Shown: piece by piece, positions 1 through 8,830 of the stretch
How the letters are laid out: each line of letters begins with the position of its first letter
Position numbering within the stretch: position 1 is the stretch's first letter
DNA from: Desulfosporosinus sp.
GTDB lineage: Bacteria; Bacillota; Desulfitobacteriia; Desulfitobacteriales; Desulfitobacteriaceae
Assembly: GCA_003513495.1 (NCBI GenBank)
Contig: DOPM01000057.1
Span: 186,001 to 250,000 of the forward strand
Length of the DNA: 64,000 nucleotides
Direction: 5' to 3'
Translations under genes and position numbers: made by a program
Notes under the pieces: model-generated
Seen by the model: only the letters and a program-made list of their open reading frames with translations
Told to the model about the DNA's origin: nothing
Databases searched by the model: none

Positions 1-245
1 TGACCGGAACCGTGGAAGGCAATTTCTCGCTCCCAGTGTTTTATTAGGCTATAATCTCTTCTTTGCCTAGCCTCTACTAGTTTTACTTCTGCTTTATTCA
101 AACCTTCCACATAGGATTTATGATGCTGACTATGATGAATTTCTAGTAATCTTCCGCTTATAACAGGTTCAAGTGCATTGTATGCATAAGGTAATTTAGG
201 TAACCGATGTTGACCAAGGGGTACCGTTAAATACGGATACTGCAT
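1..245 (-). CDS. sodA: Fe/Mn superoxide dismutase, N-terminal part (cut by window edge)
   Basis: The minus-strand frame begins at an ATG at 245, preceded by GGAAGGGA, and stays open to the window edge (81 codons seen). It reads LPYAYNALEPVISGRLLEIH followed by HHSQHHKSYVEGLN, the N-terminal alpha-hairpin of Fe/Mn superoxide dismutases. This includes the first metal-ligand histidine region, and the later HWEREIAFHGSG matches the second. The enzyme converts superoxide to peroxide and oxygen in the cytoplasm. Together with the nearby hybrid-cluster protein and the distant cytochrome bd operon it suggests oxidative and nitrosative stress defence in an anaerobe. The C-terminal half, with the remaining metal ligands, lies outside the window, so Fe or Mn preference cannot be judged. 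Confidence 0.9.
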   Translation of the reverse strand, partial: MQYPYLTVPLGQHRLPKLPYAYNALEPVISGRLLEIHHSQHHKSYVEGLNKAEVKLVEARQRRDYSLIKHWEREIAFHGSG

Positions 246-356
246 GAACAATCCCTTCCCTTTCCCATAAGGCGTTAGCTATGTTACTTAATTTCATATG
301 TGCTAATCCATTAAGAAATACCTACCTTACGCGCTTTTGGGGCAGAAAGTTAGAAC

Positions 357-418
357 GTGTCAGGGGGACGGTCCTTTTGACACGCTATTCTGTGTCAAAA
401 AGGACGTCCCCCTGACAC
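357..418. repeat. Head-to-head pair of REP-like palindromes (GTGTCA family)
   Basis: Two 27-nt elements (357-383 and 392-418) face each other across 8 nt. Each has terminal arms GTGTCA/TGACAC around a core containing GGGGGAC and AAAGGAC-type sequence. The layout resembles a BIME. The element has the same length and the same GGGGGAC core as the GAAACA/TGTTTC palindromes around the RAYT transposase near 20 kb, but different, self-complementary arms. Confidence 0.7.
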
Positions 419-441
419 TCGCTGACACGTTATAGTAAAAT

Positions 442-467
442 GACTGCCTTCGGGGTAGAAGGCAGTC
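442..467 (-). terminator. Intrinsic terminator of hcp
   Basis: The 10-bp perfect inverted repeat GACTGCCTTC/GAAGGCAGTC has a 6-nt loop. Reading leftward it is followed by ATTTTACT. It lies 35 bases beyond the hcp stop codon. Confidence 0.75.
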
Positions 468-501
468 CCATTTATGCTGGCTTTACATTGAAAGCATTCT
501 A

Positions 502-2139
502 TTATGCCATGAACATTTTGATATCATCATCAACCGTGGAGATGCCTGCTATCCCAAAGTTTTCAACTAAGACTTTGACAACATTCGGGGACAAGAAACC
601 TGGAAGAGTTGGTCCTAAGTGAATGTTTTTCACGCCTAAGTGTAGCAAGGCTAATAACACGATGACTGCCTTTTGCTCATACCAAGCAATGTTATACGAA
701 ATTGGAAGTTTGTTAACATCATCCAGCCCGAAGACTTCTTTAAGTTTTAAGGCGATAACGGCTAAGGAATAGGAGTCATTACATTGTCCTGCATCAAGGA
801 CTCTAGGAATACCGCCGATGTCCCCAAGGTTCAGTTTATTGTATTTGTATTTAGCACATCCTGCCGTTAGGATGACGGTGTCTTGAGGTAAGGCTTTAGC
901 AAAATCGGTGTAATAGTCACGGCTCTTCATGCGGCCGTCGCAGCCTGCCATAACGAAGAATCGCTTAATGGCTCCTGATTTTACAGCATCAACTACTTTA
1001 TCAGCAAGGGCCAGGACTTGGTTATGAGCAAATCCACCAAGGATTTCACCGGTCTCTATCTCCGTTGGGGCTGGGCAGCTTTTAGCATGGGCAATTAGTG
1101 CCGAGAAATCTTTAGCCTTTCCATCGGCGCGATCAGCGATATGCTTAACCCCTTCAAAGCCGACAACGCCTGTGGTGTAGATGCGATCTTTGTAAGAGTC
1201 TTTTGGTGGAACGAGACAGTTAGTGGTTAAAAAGATTGGGCCATTAAATGAGTCAAATTCTTTATCTTGTTTATACCAAGCATTTCCGTAATTGCCCACG
1301 AAATTATCATACTTCTTAAAGGCAGGGTAGTAATGGGCTGGGAGCATTTCTCCGTGGGTGTAGACATCTACGCCTGTTCCTTGGGTTTGAATGAGCAATT
1401 CTTCGAGATCTTTCAGATCGTGACCGCTGACTAGAATTGCTGGATTTTTCCTTACCCCAATGTTGACTTTGGTAAGTTCTGGGTTTCCGTAAGTTGTAGT
1501 ATTAGCCTTATCCAAAAGGGCCATAACGTCCACACCATATTTCCCGGCTTCTAAGACAAGTGCTACGAGATCACCAGCTTCTAGTGTATCGTCAAGGGTC
1601 GATGCCAAGGCTTTTTCAATGAATGCGAAGATACCACTCTCTTGATACTCAAGGGTATAAGCATGCTCGGCATAAGCAGCCATTCCTTTTAAGCCGTAGG
1701 TGAGCAATTCTCTAAGTGAGCGAACATCTTCATTTTCCGTGGCAAGGATACCAACTTCGGCAGCTTTCTTTTCGAATTCCCCGACAGGTGCAGTCCAAGT
1801 AGCTGCATCATGTAAATTTCCAGGAATTGTTCCGCCCACTCTAATAATTGCTTGTTTAAGATCTTCACGAAGTATGAGTCCTTCTTGAATTCGATTTATA
1901 AAACGATGTTTATCGAAGTTGGCATTGGTAATTGTACTAAAAAGACTTTCCATAATGAACTTTTCAACATCCTTGCGAACAAGGTGAAGTCCCCGCGCTT
2001 GAATGGCATAAATGGAGATTCCTTTTAATGTGTAGATTAGAAGGTCTTGCAAATTCGCAACATTTTCAGTCTTCCCACAGACCCCTTTGATAGTGCAACC
2101 GGTTCCTTTAGCTGTTTCCTGACATTGATAACAAAACAT
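502..2139 (-). CDS. hcp: Hydroxylamine reductase / hybrid-cluster protein (Hcp, prismane)
   Basis: The product has 545 aa, the usual length for anaerobe-type Hcp. The N-terminus carries Cys3, Cys6, Cys15 and Cys21 (spacing CX2CX8CX5C), which bind a [4Fe-4S] cluster. Hybrid-cluster ligand regions follow: GHDLKDLEELL (His), TTNCLVPP, TAGCAKYKYN, GQCNDSY and the Lys/Glu segment near the C-terminus. Family members reduce hydroxylamine in vitro and are implicated in nitric-oxide reduction and S-nitrosylation; the in vivo role here is inferred. The ATG at 2139 has a GGAG ribosome binding site. A Crp/Fnr-type palindrome lies upstream, and an intrinsic terminator follows, so the gene looks monocistronic. 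Confidence 0.97.
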   Translation of the reverse strand: MFCYQCQETAKGTGCTIKGVCGKTENVANLQDLLIYTLKGISIYAIQARGLHLVRKDVEKFIMESLFSTITNANFDKHRFINRIQEGLILREDLKQAIIRVGGTIPGNLHDAATWTAPVGEFEKKAAEVGILATENEDVRSLRELLTYGLKGMAAYAEHAYTLEYQESGIFAFIEKALASTLDDTLEAGDLVALVLEAGKYGVDVMALLDKANTTTYGNPELTKVNIGVRKNPAILVSGHDLKDLEELLIQTQGTGVDVYTHGEMLPAHYYPAFKKYDNFVGNYGNAWYKQDKEFDSFNGPIFLTTNCLVPPKDSYKDRIYTTGVVGFEGVKHIADRADGKAKDFSALIAHAKSCPAPTEIETGEILGGFAHNQVLALADKVVDAVKSGAIKRFFVMAGCDGRMKSRDYYTDFAKALPQDTVILTAGCAKYKYNKLNLGDIGGIPRVLDAGQCNDSYSLAVIALKLKEVFGLDDVNKLPISYNIAWYEQKAVIVLLALLHLGVKNIHLGPTLPGFLSPNVVKVLVENFGIAGISTVDDDIKMFMA

Positions 2140-2226
2140 AGATTAACAACTCCATTCTTTTTTTATATTTGACGCCTTACCGCGTCTTGGTTTCGTTGGT
2201 TCATTCGGTTCGTTGTGTTCCATGGC

Positions 2227-2272
2227 TTTATACTATCACTATCAATGCCGCTAGTATGTGATTTGGGTCACG
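2227..2272 (-). promoter_or_regulatory. Crp/Fnr-type operator with -10 box ahead of hcp
   Basis: TGTGA-TTTGGG-TCACG at 2257-2272 matches the TGTGA-N6-TCACA consensus of the Crp/Fnr family; HcpR regulators are known to control hcp through such sites. A TATAAA box (complement of 2227-2232) lies about 25 nt downstream in the minus direction. That would put the operator centre about 44 nt upstream of the expected start, near a class II activator position. The regulator itself is not in the window. Confidence 0.5.
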
Positions 2273-2302
2273 GTTCCGCCGTGATTTATTGACAATAAAA
2301 AA

Positions 2303-2321
2303 CGCCGGGAACGTCCCGGCG
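2303..2321 (-). terminator. Intrinsic terminator of the ktrB-like gene
   Basis: The 8-bp perfect GC-rich stem CGCCGGGA/TCCCGGCG has a 3-nt loop and, read leftward, is followed by a TTTTTTATT tract. It lies directly after the potassium-transporter stop codon. Confidence 0.85.
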
Positions 2322-2339
2322 CTTAGGCTTAATGATATT

Positions 2340-3708
2340 TCAACCAATAATAACTCTTTCCTCTGGAAGATGATAAGACTCTTTATTGTTTTTGCCACTT
2401 ATAAACAAAAGGGCACTTAAAATTCCAATTCGACCAATAAACATTAAAGCTATAATTACATATTTACCTGGTGTAGATAATTCAGTTGTAAATCCCATTG
2501 ATAAACCAGTTGTACCAAAAGCCGAACAAACCTCAAATATTATTCCAATGAGCGAGTATTGTTCAATACTGTCCAATAAGATAATCGCAGTAATCACCAA
2601 CATTATTGATGTAGAGAATACAACGAAACTTTTCATGATATCCTCTGTGGCTAATCTTCTCTTAAAAACACGCACTTCTGACTTGCCCTTTGAATGTAAA
2701 AATTGACAACAATACTACTGCAAACGTTGTGGTTCTAATGCCACCACCTACACTCGATGGAGACGCCCCAATAAACATTAAAATTGAAATAATGAATAAC
2801 GTCGGTGTACTAAATATATTAACATCTAATGTCGCAAGACCCCCATTTCGTGGAGTAACCGAAAAGAACAACGAATGGAATACCTTTTCATGCCAAGGAA
2901 GGTTTGCCATAAATAGATCTTTTTCCAATAAAAAGAAGCTTAATGCGCCAAGTAGAATTAAAATAAAAAATATCGAGGTGGTAAGTTTTGTATATAAGGA
3001 AAAATGAAAATCAGGGTATTTTTTTGCAAGTTTAGTTCTTATCTCAATTAACACGGGGAAACCCAATGCCCCCAGTATTAACAAGATCATGGTTAGGGTC
3101 TGTACAAAGTAGTCTTGGGAGAAGCGATATAATGAATCACCGAATATGTCAAAACCTGCATTAGTGTATGAAGATAGAGAATGAAATAAACCAACGTAAT
3201 ATGCTTCGTACCATGTGGTTTCATATCCACTTAAATAGAAGTATGAACCAAAGATAATTGCTCCAATGAATTCAATAGTTAAAGCAAAACCTAACACCAA
3301 CCTGATGGTTTGAACTACGCCTCTAATATTTCCCCTATTCTGGTCAATCATTATCAGTCTACGATGTGTTAAGCCGATCTTTCTCCCCATCATAACGTAA
3401 ATGAATGTCCCAAGAGTCATTAAGCCAATTGCCCCAAACTGCAAAACTATCATAAGCATAAATATTCCAAACACACTAAAAGTATCTACTATGCTAACTA
3501 CTGAAAGACCTGTCACTGATATTGCACTTACTGATGTAAACAGTGTGTCAACGAAAGACAATGTGACCCCTTGTTTTAAAGTAACAGGCAGAGAAAACAG
3601 AATCATAGCAACAAATGTTGCCAAAAAGTAACTGATAACAATAAGCTGTACAGGAGTTAGCTCAAGCCTCTTTTTCAAAAAATTACGTTTTAAATCTATC
3701 TTAATCAC
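2340..3708 (-). pseudogene. ktrB: KtrB/TrkH-type K+ transporter, interrupted by a frameshift
   Basis: Two overlapping frames together make one KtrB/TrkH channel of about 455 aa. The first (GTG at 3708, 348 aa) holds three of the four pore repeats, with filter glycines in SVTGLS, TNAGFD and TPRNGG. The second (2340-2675) holds the fourth, FGTTGLSMG, and the C-terminus. The first frame ends in an abnormal QVRSACF at a GGG run (plus-strand CCC at 2686-2688). Removing one G restores KGKSEVRVFKRR, the expected linker, so a single inserted base or a sequencing error explains the break. Intact KtrB is the membrane subunit for Na+-dependent K+ uptake and works with KtrA, which is not adjacent. Without correction the last pore repeat is lost and the channel should be inactive. 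Confidence 0.85.
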
Positions 3709-3922
3709 TCAGCTTTCCGGCCCACTAATTTTAAGAAACTCTGGAGGATATATGAGGTTTCTGATTTTAACTAAAATGATATTACTCCTAAAAATTTGAT
3801 TTGTAAAGAATACTATATTTTTCTCCTTATCAGATTGACAAAAACTCGATATAAAGATATCCTAGATATAACCTAATTTATCTGAATTGTCTGATTCTTG
3901 TATGGGAAAGGGGACTAATTAT

Positions 3923-4012
3923 ATGCGTGTAATAAGTTCTATATGGGAATTCTTGGTTTACTTTGGAACTTGGCTTTGGCCTTATGATGAACAGACAGAA
4001 TTTCAACGTTGA
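3923..4012 (+). CDS. Possible 29-aa membrane microprotein
   Basis: The ATG at 3923 has a good ribosome binding site (GGAAAGGGGA, 9 nt upstream) and opens a 29-codon frame, MRVISSIWEFLVYFGTWLWP followed by YDEQTEFQR. The hydrophobic, tryptophan-rich stretch could span or lie on the membrane. A stem-loop at 4062-4093 follows. No family is recognised. A frame this short can arise by chance, so only the ribosome binding site and composition support it. Confidence 0.35.
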   Translation: MRVISSIWEFLVYFGTWLWPYDEQTEFQR

Positions 4013-4061
4013 TTGACATGGTTTTATCTAACAGTGTTTACCTACAATGTTATCGCAACAA

Positions 4062-4093
4062 AAAGACATGGACAAAAATTTGTTCATGTCTTT
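4062..4093 (-). terminator. Stem-loop terminator, probably bidirectional
   Basis: AAAGACATGGACAAA pairs with TTTGTTCATGTCTTT (one mismatch). Leftward it is followed by TTTTGTTG, so it can end the 118-aa gene at 4119; rightward it would follow the 29-codon frame. Confidence 0.6.
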
Positions 4094-4118
4094 ATAATAT
4101 CCAGCTAGAATTAATTTT

Positions 4119-4475
4119 CTAAATGCAATTATTTAGGTATTCTAGAAGTTCAATGAAAGAGGTTTGGGTCGTTTCTGGAGCAAGAATAAGCTCAAAATAA
4201 ATAATTCGTTCCGCTGGGTTAAGATCAGATGTTATATTAACAATAATTCCATTGCGAAATAGCCAAGTAGCTTTAAGTTTAGAAATCGTTAATTGAGCTT
4301 CCTTTTCAAGAACGGGAATAATATCATGGTTTTCTTCCATCTTGAATTCCCGACAAAACTTCACCTTATTTAAAGACGCGAACGTGACATGATATGGAAC
4401 CAAGCAAATCTCTCTTGTTTCTGTGTACCTATTTATCATAGCCACACTTGCATTACCTATAGATAAACCTTGCAT
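4119..4475 (-). CDS. Conserved hypothetical protein, 118 aa
   Basis: The ATG at 4475 has a very strong ribosome binding site (GGAGGGAGAAATA) and a stem-loop terminator follows, so this is almost certainly a real single gene. The protein has no signal peptide or membrane segment. It has two Cys (C24, C41) and looks like a small mixed alpha/beta domain, with LAPETTQTSFIELLEYL as a likely C-terminal helix. No family is recognised. It sits between the potassium transporter and a membrane permease, all on the minus strand, but an intergenic stem-loop separates it from the former. Confidence 0.7.
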   Translation of the reverse strand: MQGLSIGNASVAMINRYTETREICLVPYHVTFASLNKVKFCREFKMEENHDIIPVLEKEAQLTISKLKATWLFRNGIIVNITSDLNPAERIIYFELILAPETTQTSFIELLEYLNNCI

Positions 4476-4606
4476 TATTTCTCCCTCCGCACTATACCGA
4501 CATTCGAATTATATTTGGGTTCATAATCCCTTTTTATAATCAATACGAATCCCCTTTTCTCTAAAAGGGGGTCTAGGTTAGTATTTCATAAAAAAGTGAG
4601 TGTTGG

Positions 4607-5977
4607 TTATAACCATCCAATAATTCGGAACACAGTCAAAATGAAAAGCATGACCGTCGAAGAAATTATGACATATAAGCCATTCCAACGAGGCCCTACG
4701 TGGATAGGAGACTGACCTGTCAACCCTGATAAGGCAATAACCGTCGCTGATGAAGGCGAAATTGATATTCCCATCGCCCAGCTAACAGCTAAAACAAGGG
4801 CTAGGTAAGTCGGAGTAACTCCATAAGCAGCTGCCTTTACCGTTCCTCCAATTATCGTAACAGGAATAATTGGGTGAATGCCTAAAGCAGACAGCATTAG
4901 AATACTTAGAACAATGACAATAGCAAGAAATAAGGCATTTTGTCCGACTAAATTGGATAAAACAAAGGATATATAGTTTCCCAAGTGGGAGTAGTCGATG
5001 CTGGTTGCCAACAATCCTGCTCCCATAAAAAGAACAATTTCATTTTTTAATTTTGGGAGACCGTGGAAATACACCCAGAACTCTTTTATTAAAATCTTCA
5101 AACGTCCAATAAATCCAAGCCACAGAACTGGAAAGATTAAGGATGCAATAGAAACGACTATAACGGTATGTATCCCGGTAATAAATGAAAGTCCCGCAAT
5201 AGCAGAAATTAAAATAATACTGAATGTACTTAACTCAATTATTTTTTGCATATCAAATTCAACATTAGGTTCCTCATCAATGGAAGTAAAATCCTTACCC
5301 GCTTTCGTTTCTTCATGCATTGTCATAAAGTATCCGACCAAACCAGCAATGACTCCGCATAAAATTGCATAAGGAAAAAACAACGGCCAACTCGCGCCGC
5401 TCAATTGCACGATAAGTGCTATGGCAGCTGTTGTAGGTGCCCAGATCGTGCAAGTCGCAAAACCTCGGACAATTGCTGAGCTTAGTAACTTTTTATTAGA
5501 ACGTTTACTACTGGCCTGACTAACCTGAAGAACTAGGGGTACTACAGCCAAATTAACTAAGACTCCAACAAAAGCAGACACGAAACTTACGAGCAAATAA
5601 AATCGACTGTTAGAATAAATATAACGTCTAAACACACCTTGCAAAGCTTCAAAATATCCCCCATGCTGAATAGGAATACCTAACAGCGGTACTAGAGTGA
5701 ACATAACGACTAAATATATGTTTTCTTGGAAAGCTTGCTGCCAAACGATCAGAGGAGCATCATAGAATAGAAAAAGACTTATGCTTAAGCCAAATGACAT
5801 AGAACCAATAAGCAAACTGGTACCCGAAACTGCAGTAAAACTAAGCACAATTACGACTAGCAAAATTATAAGATTGATTTCTTGTATTAGATCTGATTGT
5901 ATAAATAGATTCACTAAGAATAAAATCGCTATGTTAAACGTGAGTATACTGCGAATTCGGGGAAAAAAATCCGTCAT
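4607..5977 (-). CDS. Multi-spanning permease, ion-transporter (IT) superfamily-like
   Basis: The 456-aa protein is strongly hydrophobic, with about 11-12 predicted membrane segments and a charged cytoplasmic loop around residues 220-245 (HEETKAGKDF onward). Two similar halves each end in a re-entrant-like stretch: TCTIWAPTTAAIAL in the first and GISISPSSATVIALSG in the second. This resembles the duplicated hairpin architecture of CitMHS, ArsB, DctM and DASS permeases. The substrate cannot be read from sequence; organic or inorganic anions are the family norm. The start is ATG at 5977 behind GAGGAG. No soluble partner is adjacent. Confidence 0.7.
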   Translation of the reverse strand: MTDFFPRIRSILTFNIAILFLVNLFIQSDLIQEINLIILLVVIVLSFTAVSGTSLLIGSMSFGLSISLFLFYDAPLIVWQQAFQENIYLVVMFTLVPLLGIPIQHGGYFEALQGVFRRYIYSNSRFYLLVSFVSAFVGVLVNLAVVPLVLQVSQASSKRSNKKLLSSAIVRGFATCTIWAPTTAAIALIVQLSGASWPLFFPYAILCGVIAGLVGYFMTMHEETKAGKDFTSIDEEPNVEFDMQKIIELSTFSIILISAIAGLSFITGIHTVIVVSIASLIFPVLWLGFIGRLKILIKEFWVYFHGLPKLKNEIVLFMGAGLLATSIDYSHLGNYISFVLSNLVGQNALFLAIVIVLSILMLSALGIHPIIPVTIIGGTVKAAAYGVTPTYLALVLAVSWAMGISISPSSATVIALSGLTGQSPIHVGPRWNGLYVIISSTVMLFILTVFRIIGWL

Positions 5978-6062
5978 AACTGAACTCCTCGACTGTATTT
6001 TTCGCTTTTTATAATTATATCATGTTTTTCACAAGCTGTTTCCAATCATACCAGTCAAATAA

Positions 6063-6106
6063 GGAGACAGTTCGTCGTTTAGGTTAGAAACGACGAATTG
6101 TCCCCC
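6063..6106. repeat. Palindromic intergenic element (REP-like, third variant)
   Basis: GACAGTTCGTCGTTT and AAACGACGAATTGTC form a 15-bp stem (one G-T pair) around a 7-nt loop, followed by CCCCCTGTTTTGAC. The CCCCCTGTTT edge is shared with the GAAACA/TGTTTC palindromes elsewhere in the window, so it is probably a diverged relative. Confidence 0.5.
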
Positions 6107-6142
6107 TGTTTTGACCTATTTTAGGTCATTTATCCAATATTA

Positions 6143-6172
6143 AGGCTCCCACTTCTTGTAAGTGGGAGTGCC
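6143..6172 (-). terminator. Stem-loop after the threonine aldolase gene
   Basis: CTCCCACTT pairs perfectly with AAGTGGGAG across a 5-nt loop, 20-50 nt beyond the aldolase stop. The T-tract after it is poor (CCTTAATATTG), so it could be a terminator or another intergenic hairpin. Confidence 0.4.
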
Positions 6173-6192
6173 TCTTACTCGATTTTCAGCTC

Positions 6193-7221
6193 TTAGTTGA
6201 ACGAGTTCACTATATCCTCGATAAAAGCAGAAACAGCCTCCTCTTGTGTAGCCCAGGAGGTAACGATGCGGATGGCGGAATGATCCGTATCGATTTTTGC
6301 CCAAATATAAAAAGAGTACTTTTCCTGAAGTTTTTCGATTAACCAATTAGGCAAAATCGGGAAGATTTGATTGGAGGTTGAGTGCGTCAAAAATGTATAT
6401 CCAGCCCGGCTGATTTCATTTCTCAGCAACCTTGCCATAGCATTAGCGTGTCTTGCCAGATCAAAAAATAAGTCATCTTTAAAAAGTTCTAGAAACTGAA
6501 TGCCAAGGACTCGACCTTTTGCAAGCAGTCCCCCTCTTTGCTTAATGTAAAATCGAAAATCCTCGTTAAGAGAATCCTTACAGATCACTAGAGCTTCCCC
6601 CAGCAGGGCACCATTCTTGGTTCCACCAATGTAGAAAGCATCAACCAATATAGCTAAATCAGAAAGTTCGATATCATTCTCTTCCGAACATAGAGCCGAT
6701 CCTAAGCGTGCACCATCAAGGTAAAGATATAAATTGTTTTCCTTACAAAACTGACTTAGCTGTTTAAGTTCACCCTTTGAATAAATTGAGCCAATCTCCG
6801 TTGGATTGGAGATGTAAACTAGTTTTGGCTTTACCATGTGTTCGTCCGTGTGTGTATCCAGGACAGTTTTGATATGAGCGGGGGCAAGCTTGCCATCTTT
6901 AACTTCGCACGATATGATTTTATGCCCTGTAGCTTCAATAGCTCCGGTCTCATGTACAAGAATATGACCGGTGTTGGCCGCAATCGCTGCTTCGTGAGGT
7001 CTTAAAAATGCGGAAATAACAGTGAGATTCGTTTGGGTCCCGCCGGAAAACAAATGAATATAGATGTCATCACGCTGAATTCTTTGTTTTATCAAGTCTA
7101 TGGCTTCAAGGGAGTATTTATCCTCTCCGTAGCCTGCCAATTGTTCGAGGTTAGAGGCTATTAGTGCATTTAATATCCTAGGGTGTGCTCCCTCGCTATA
7201 ATCGTCCTTAAAACTATACAT
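6193..7221 (-). CDS. ltaE: Low-specificity L-threonine aldolase-like PLP enzyme
   Basis: The 342-aa protein is a fold-type I PLP enzyme of the beta-eliminating lyase / threonine aldolase group. Visible landmarks are FSGGTQTNLTVISAFL (cofactor phosphate region), HETGAIEATGHKI (stacking His), YLDGARLGSAL (Asp to the PLP ring nitrogen) and FYIGGTKNGALLGEA with the Schiff-base lysine. Family members cleave threonine or allo-threonine to glycine and acetaldehyde; exact substrate is inferred. The ATG at 7221 follows an AAGAAGG/GGAGA region. It lies 31 nt after the rlmN stop in the same direction, so the two are probably co-transcribed although functionally unrelated. Confidence 0.85.
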   Translation of the reverse strand: MYSFKDDYSEGAHPRILNALIASNLEQLAGYGEDKYSLEAIDLIKQRIQRDDIYIHLFSGGTQTNLTVISAFLRPHEAAIAANTGHILVHETGAIEATGHKIISCEVKDGKLAPAHIKTVLDTHTDEHMVKPKLVYISNPTEIGSIYSKGELKQLSQFCKENNLYLYLDGARLGSALCSEENDIELSDLAILVDAFYIGGTKNGALLGEALVICKDSLNEDFRFYIKQRGGLLAKGRVLGIQFLELFKDDLFFDLARHANAMARLLRNEISRAGYTFLTHSTSNQIFPILPNWLIEKLQEKYSFYIWAKIDTDHSAIRIVTSWATQEEAVSAFIEDIVNSFN

Positions 7222-7252
7222 CCTTCTTGCAGATTCTCCTTTTCTCTAACAA

Positions 7253-8317
7253 TTAATCCTGATGTGCTTTGACTTGTTTACTTCGTAATTGTCCACATGC
7301 AGCATCGATATCTCTTCCATGTTCAAGACGAATACTGCAGTTGATACGTTGCTTTTTCAGAATATCATAAAAAGCGAGCATCGTTGCATGGTCACTTCTC
7401 TGGTATTGCTGGTGTTCATCCACTGGGTTATAGGGTATTAGATTAACATTTACGAGGGGTTTTACAGATTTAATCAAGTTTGCAAGCTGCCATGCGTGCT
7501 CTTTATGATCATTCAGATCCTTAATTAAAATATATTCTAACGTTATCCTGCGATTCGTTTTAGCTAAGTAATACTCAATAGCCTGAATCAAACTTTCTAT
7601 AGGATAGACACGATTAATTTTCATAATTTGTTCTCTAAGTTCGTTTGTCGGCGCATGTAAGGAGATGGCAAGGTTTACCTTCAAATCACTATCTGCAAAC
7701 TCGTAAATTTTTTCGACTAAGCCGCTGGTTGATATAGTGATATGTCTACCAGGTATGGACAGTCCTTTGTGATCTTTAATGATTCGCAAGGCGTTAGCTA
7801 CATGATCATAATTATCAAAAGGTTCGCCGATTCCCATCACTACAACATGACTTACAATGTCACCATGATTAGCCTTATCCATGTCTTGTTGAACCTTCAT
7901 GATTTGTTCAACGATTTCACCACTAGATAGATCACGTTGTTTTATCATTAAACCACTCGCACAAAAGCTACAGCCGATGTTGCAGCCTACTTGAGTCGTG
8001 ACACAAACAGATAAGCCGAATTTATGTTTCATGAGGACTGTTTCAATCAGATGATCATCCTGTAATTTGAATAAATATTTGATCGTTCCATCCGTCGATT
8101 CCTGCTTGATATGCTCACATAAGGTTTGGATGACAAAATGGTCCTCTAATAAGTTCAGACAATCGTGATTAACATCCGTCATTACTGAAAACTTTGTTAC
8201 CCTTTTCCTATAAAGCCAATCCCAAACGTTTAAAGCTCGGGATTTTTTATGTCCATGCAACATAAGCCATTCAATCAGTTGTTCGAGCGTCAATTCATAA
8301 ATGGACTCTTTTTTCAT
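7253..8317 (-). CDS. rlmN: 23S rRNA (adenine2503-C2)-methyltransferase RlmN, Bacillus type
   Basis: This radical-SAM methyltransferase of 354 aa has CNIGCSFC (CX3CX2C) for the [4Fe-4S] cluster, GIGEPFDNYD and the ISTSG and ISLHAP motifs. The C-terminal DIDAACGQLR holds the methyl-accepting cysteine. The sequence follows the B. subtilis RlmN pattern (TIKYLFKLQD, ETVLMKHKFG), and nothing points to the resistance enzyme Cfr. It methylates A2503 of 23S rRNA, and in known RlmN also A37 of some tRNAs. The frame can be extended to a TTG at 8353, but the ATG at 8317 with GAGAGG about 10 nt upstream fits the family N-terminus better, so I use it. Confidence 0.92.
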   Translation of the reverse strand: MKKESIYELTLEQLIEWLMLHGHKKSRALNVWDWLYRKRVTKFSVMTDVNHDCLNLLEDHFVIQTLCEHIKQESTDGTIKYLFKLQDDHLIETVLMKHKFGLSVCVTTQVGCNIGCSFCASGLMIKQRDLSSGEIVEQIMKVQQDMDKANHGDIVSHVVVMGIGEPFDNYDHVANALRIIKDHKGLSIPGRHITISTSGLVEKIYEFADSDLKVNLAISLHAPTNELREQIMKINRVYPIESLIQAIEYYLAKTNRRITLEYILIKDLNDHKEHAWQLANLIKSVKPLVNVNLIPYNPVDEHQQYQRSDHATMLAFYDILKKQRINCSIRLEHGRDIDAACGQLRSKQVKAHQD

Positions 8318-8354
8318 TCCATTCTTAACCTCTCTAAAAACATTGTATAACAAT

Positions 8355-8653
8355 GCCAGAGTTCTTAACTTTCCGGTTAAGACTCTGGCTTAATCACTAT
8401 ATACTATAACTTTAAAAGTTTGGTTTTAGATTATTACACTAAACCAGAACCCAGAGTTGTCCATCTAAGAAATGAGTAATAACTAGGTTAATTATACCAT
8501 AACTCTTCAATTCTAGGCTACTACAAGCCCTTTCGATAAGGCAGGGGGCAGATTGGATTCCCTAACCAATCAAATACTAAACAAAAATTATTCTGTCATC
8601 CTTGCAATATCGAAACTTCTAGATCCTTCAGTCGTCCCTCCTTCAGGATGACA
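8355..8653. repeat. Non-coding spacer with a hairpin and a GTCATCCT-type dispersed repeat
   Basis: The 8354-8830 gap has no gene. GCCAGAGTTCTTAAC (8355-8369) pairs with GTTAAGACTCTGGC (8376-8389) apart from a bulge. Further on, TGTCATCC at 8594 and GGATGACA at 8646 bracket a segment whose minus strand reads GTCATCCTGAAGGAGGG then GAAGGATCT. This is a widely scattered intergenic repeat type; a related copy is at 48453-48480. The rest of the spacer shows nothing recognisable. Confidence 0.45.
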
Positions 8654-8741
8654 TAGCGCTTAAGTTGCTTTCATAGCAAATGACAAAAGCGTAAAGGATT
8701 TTTCATTCATCATGGTGTCGCACAGCGGCGAGGAGTCTGAT

Positions 8742-8771
8742 TAAAAAGAAGGATAGCGCTGCTATCCTTCT
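8742..8771 (-). terminator. Intrinsic terminator of the gap-pyk unit
   Basis: GAAGGATAGC/GCTATCCTTC forms a 10-bp stem with a 3-nt loop and, read leftward, is followed by TTTTTAAT. It lies about 60 nt after the pyk stop. Confidence 0.8.
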
Positions 8772-8830
8772 ATAATAATAAAAGACTACGTTATCCTTTT
8801 GTATTCCTTAAATATCATATCCGTGTATCT

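Noticed and set aside
440..622. 60-codon plus-strand frame at the hcp end
   Set aside because: It starts inside the hcp terminator and continues antisense to hcp.
3709..3900. c-di-AMP riboswitch ahead of ktrB
   Set aside because: Expected for many ktr genes, but I could not find the conserved aptamer blocks in this leader.
7253..8317. Cfr-type antibiotic-resistance methyltransferase
   Set aside because: Segment order and motifs (GIGEPFDNYD, TIKYLFKLQD) follow Bacillus RlmN; no Cfr-specific features seen.
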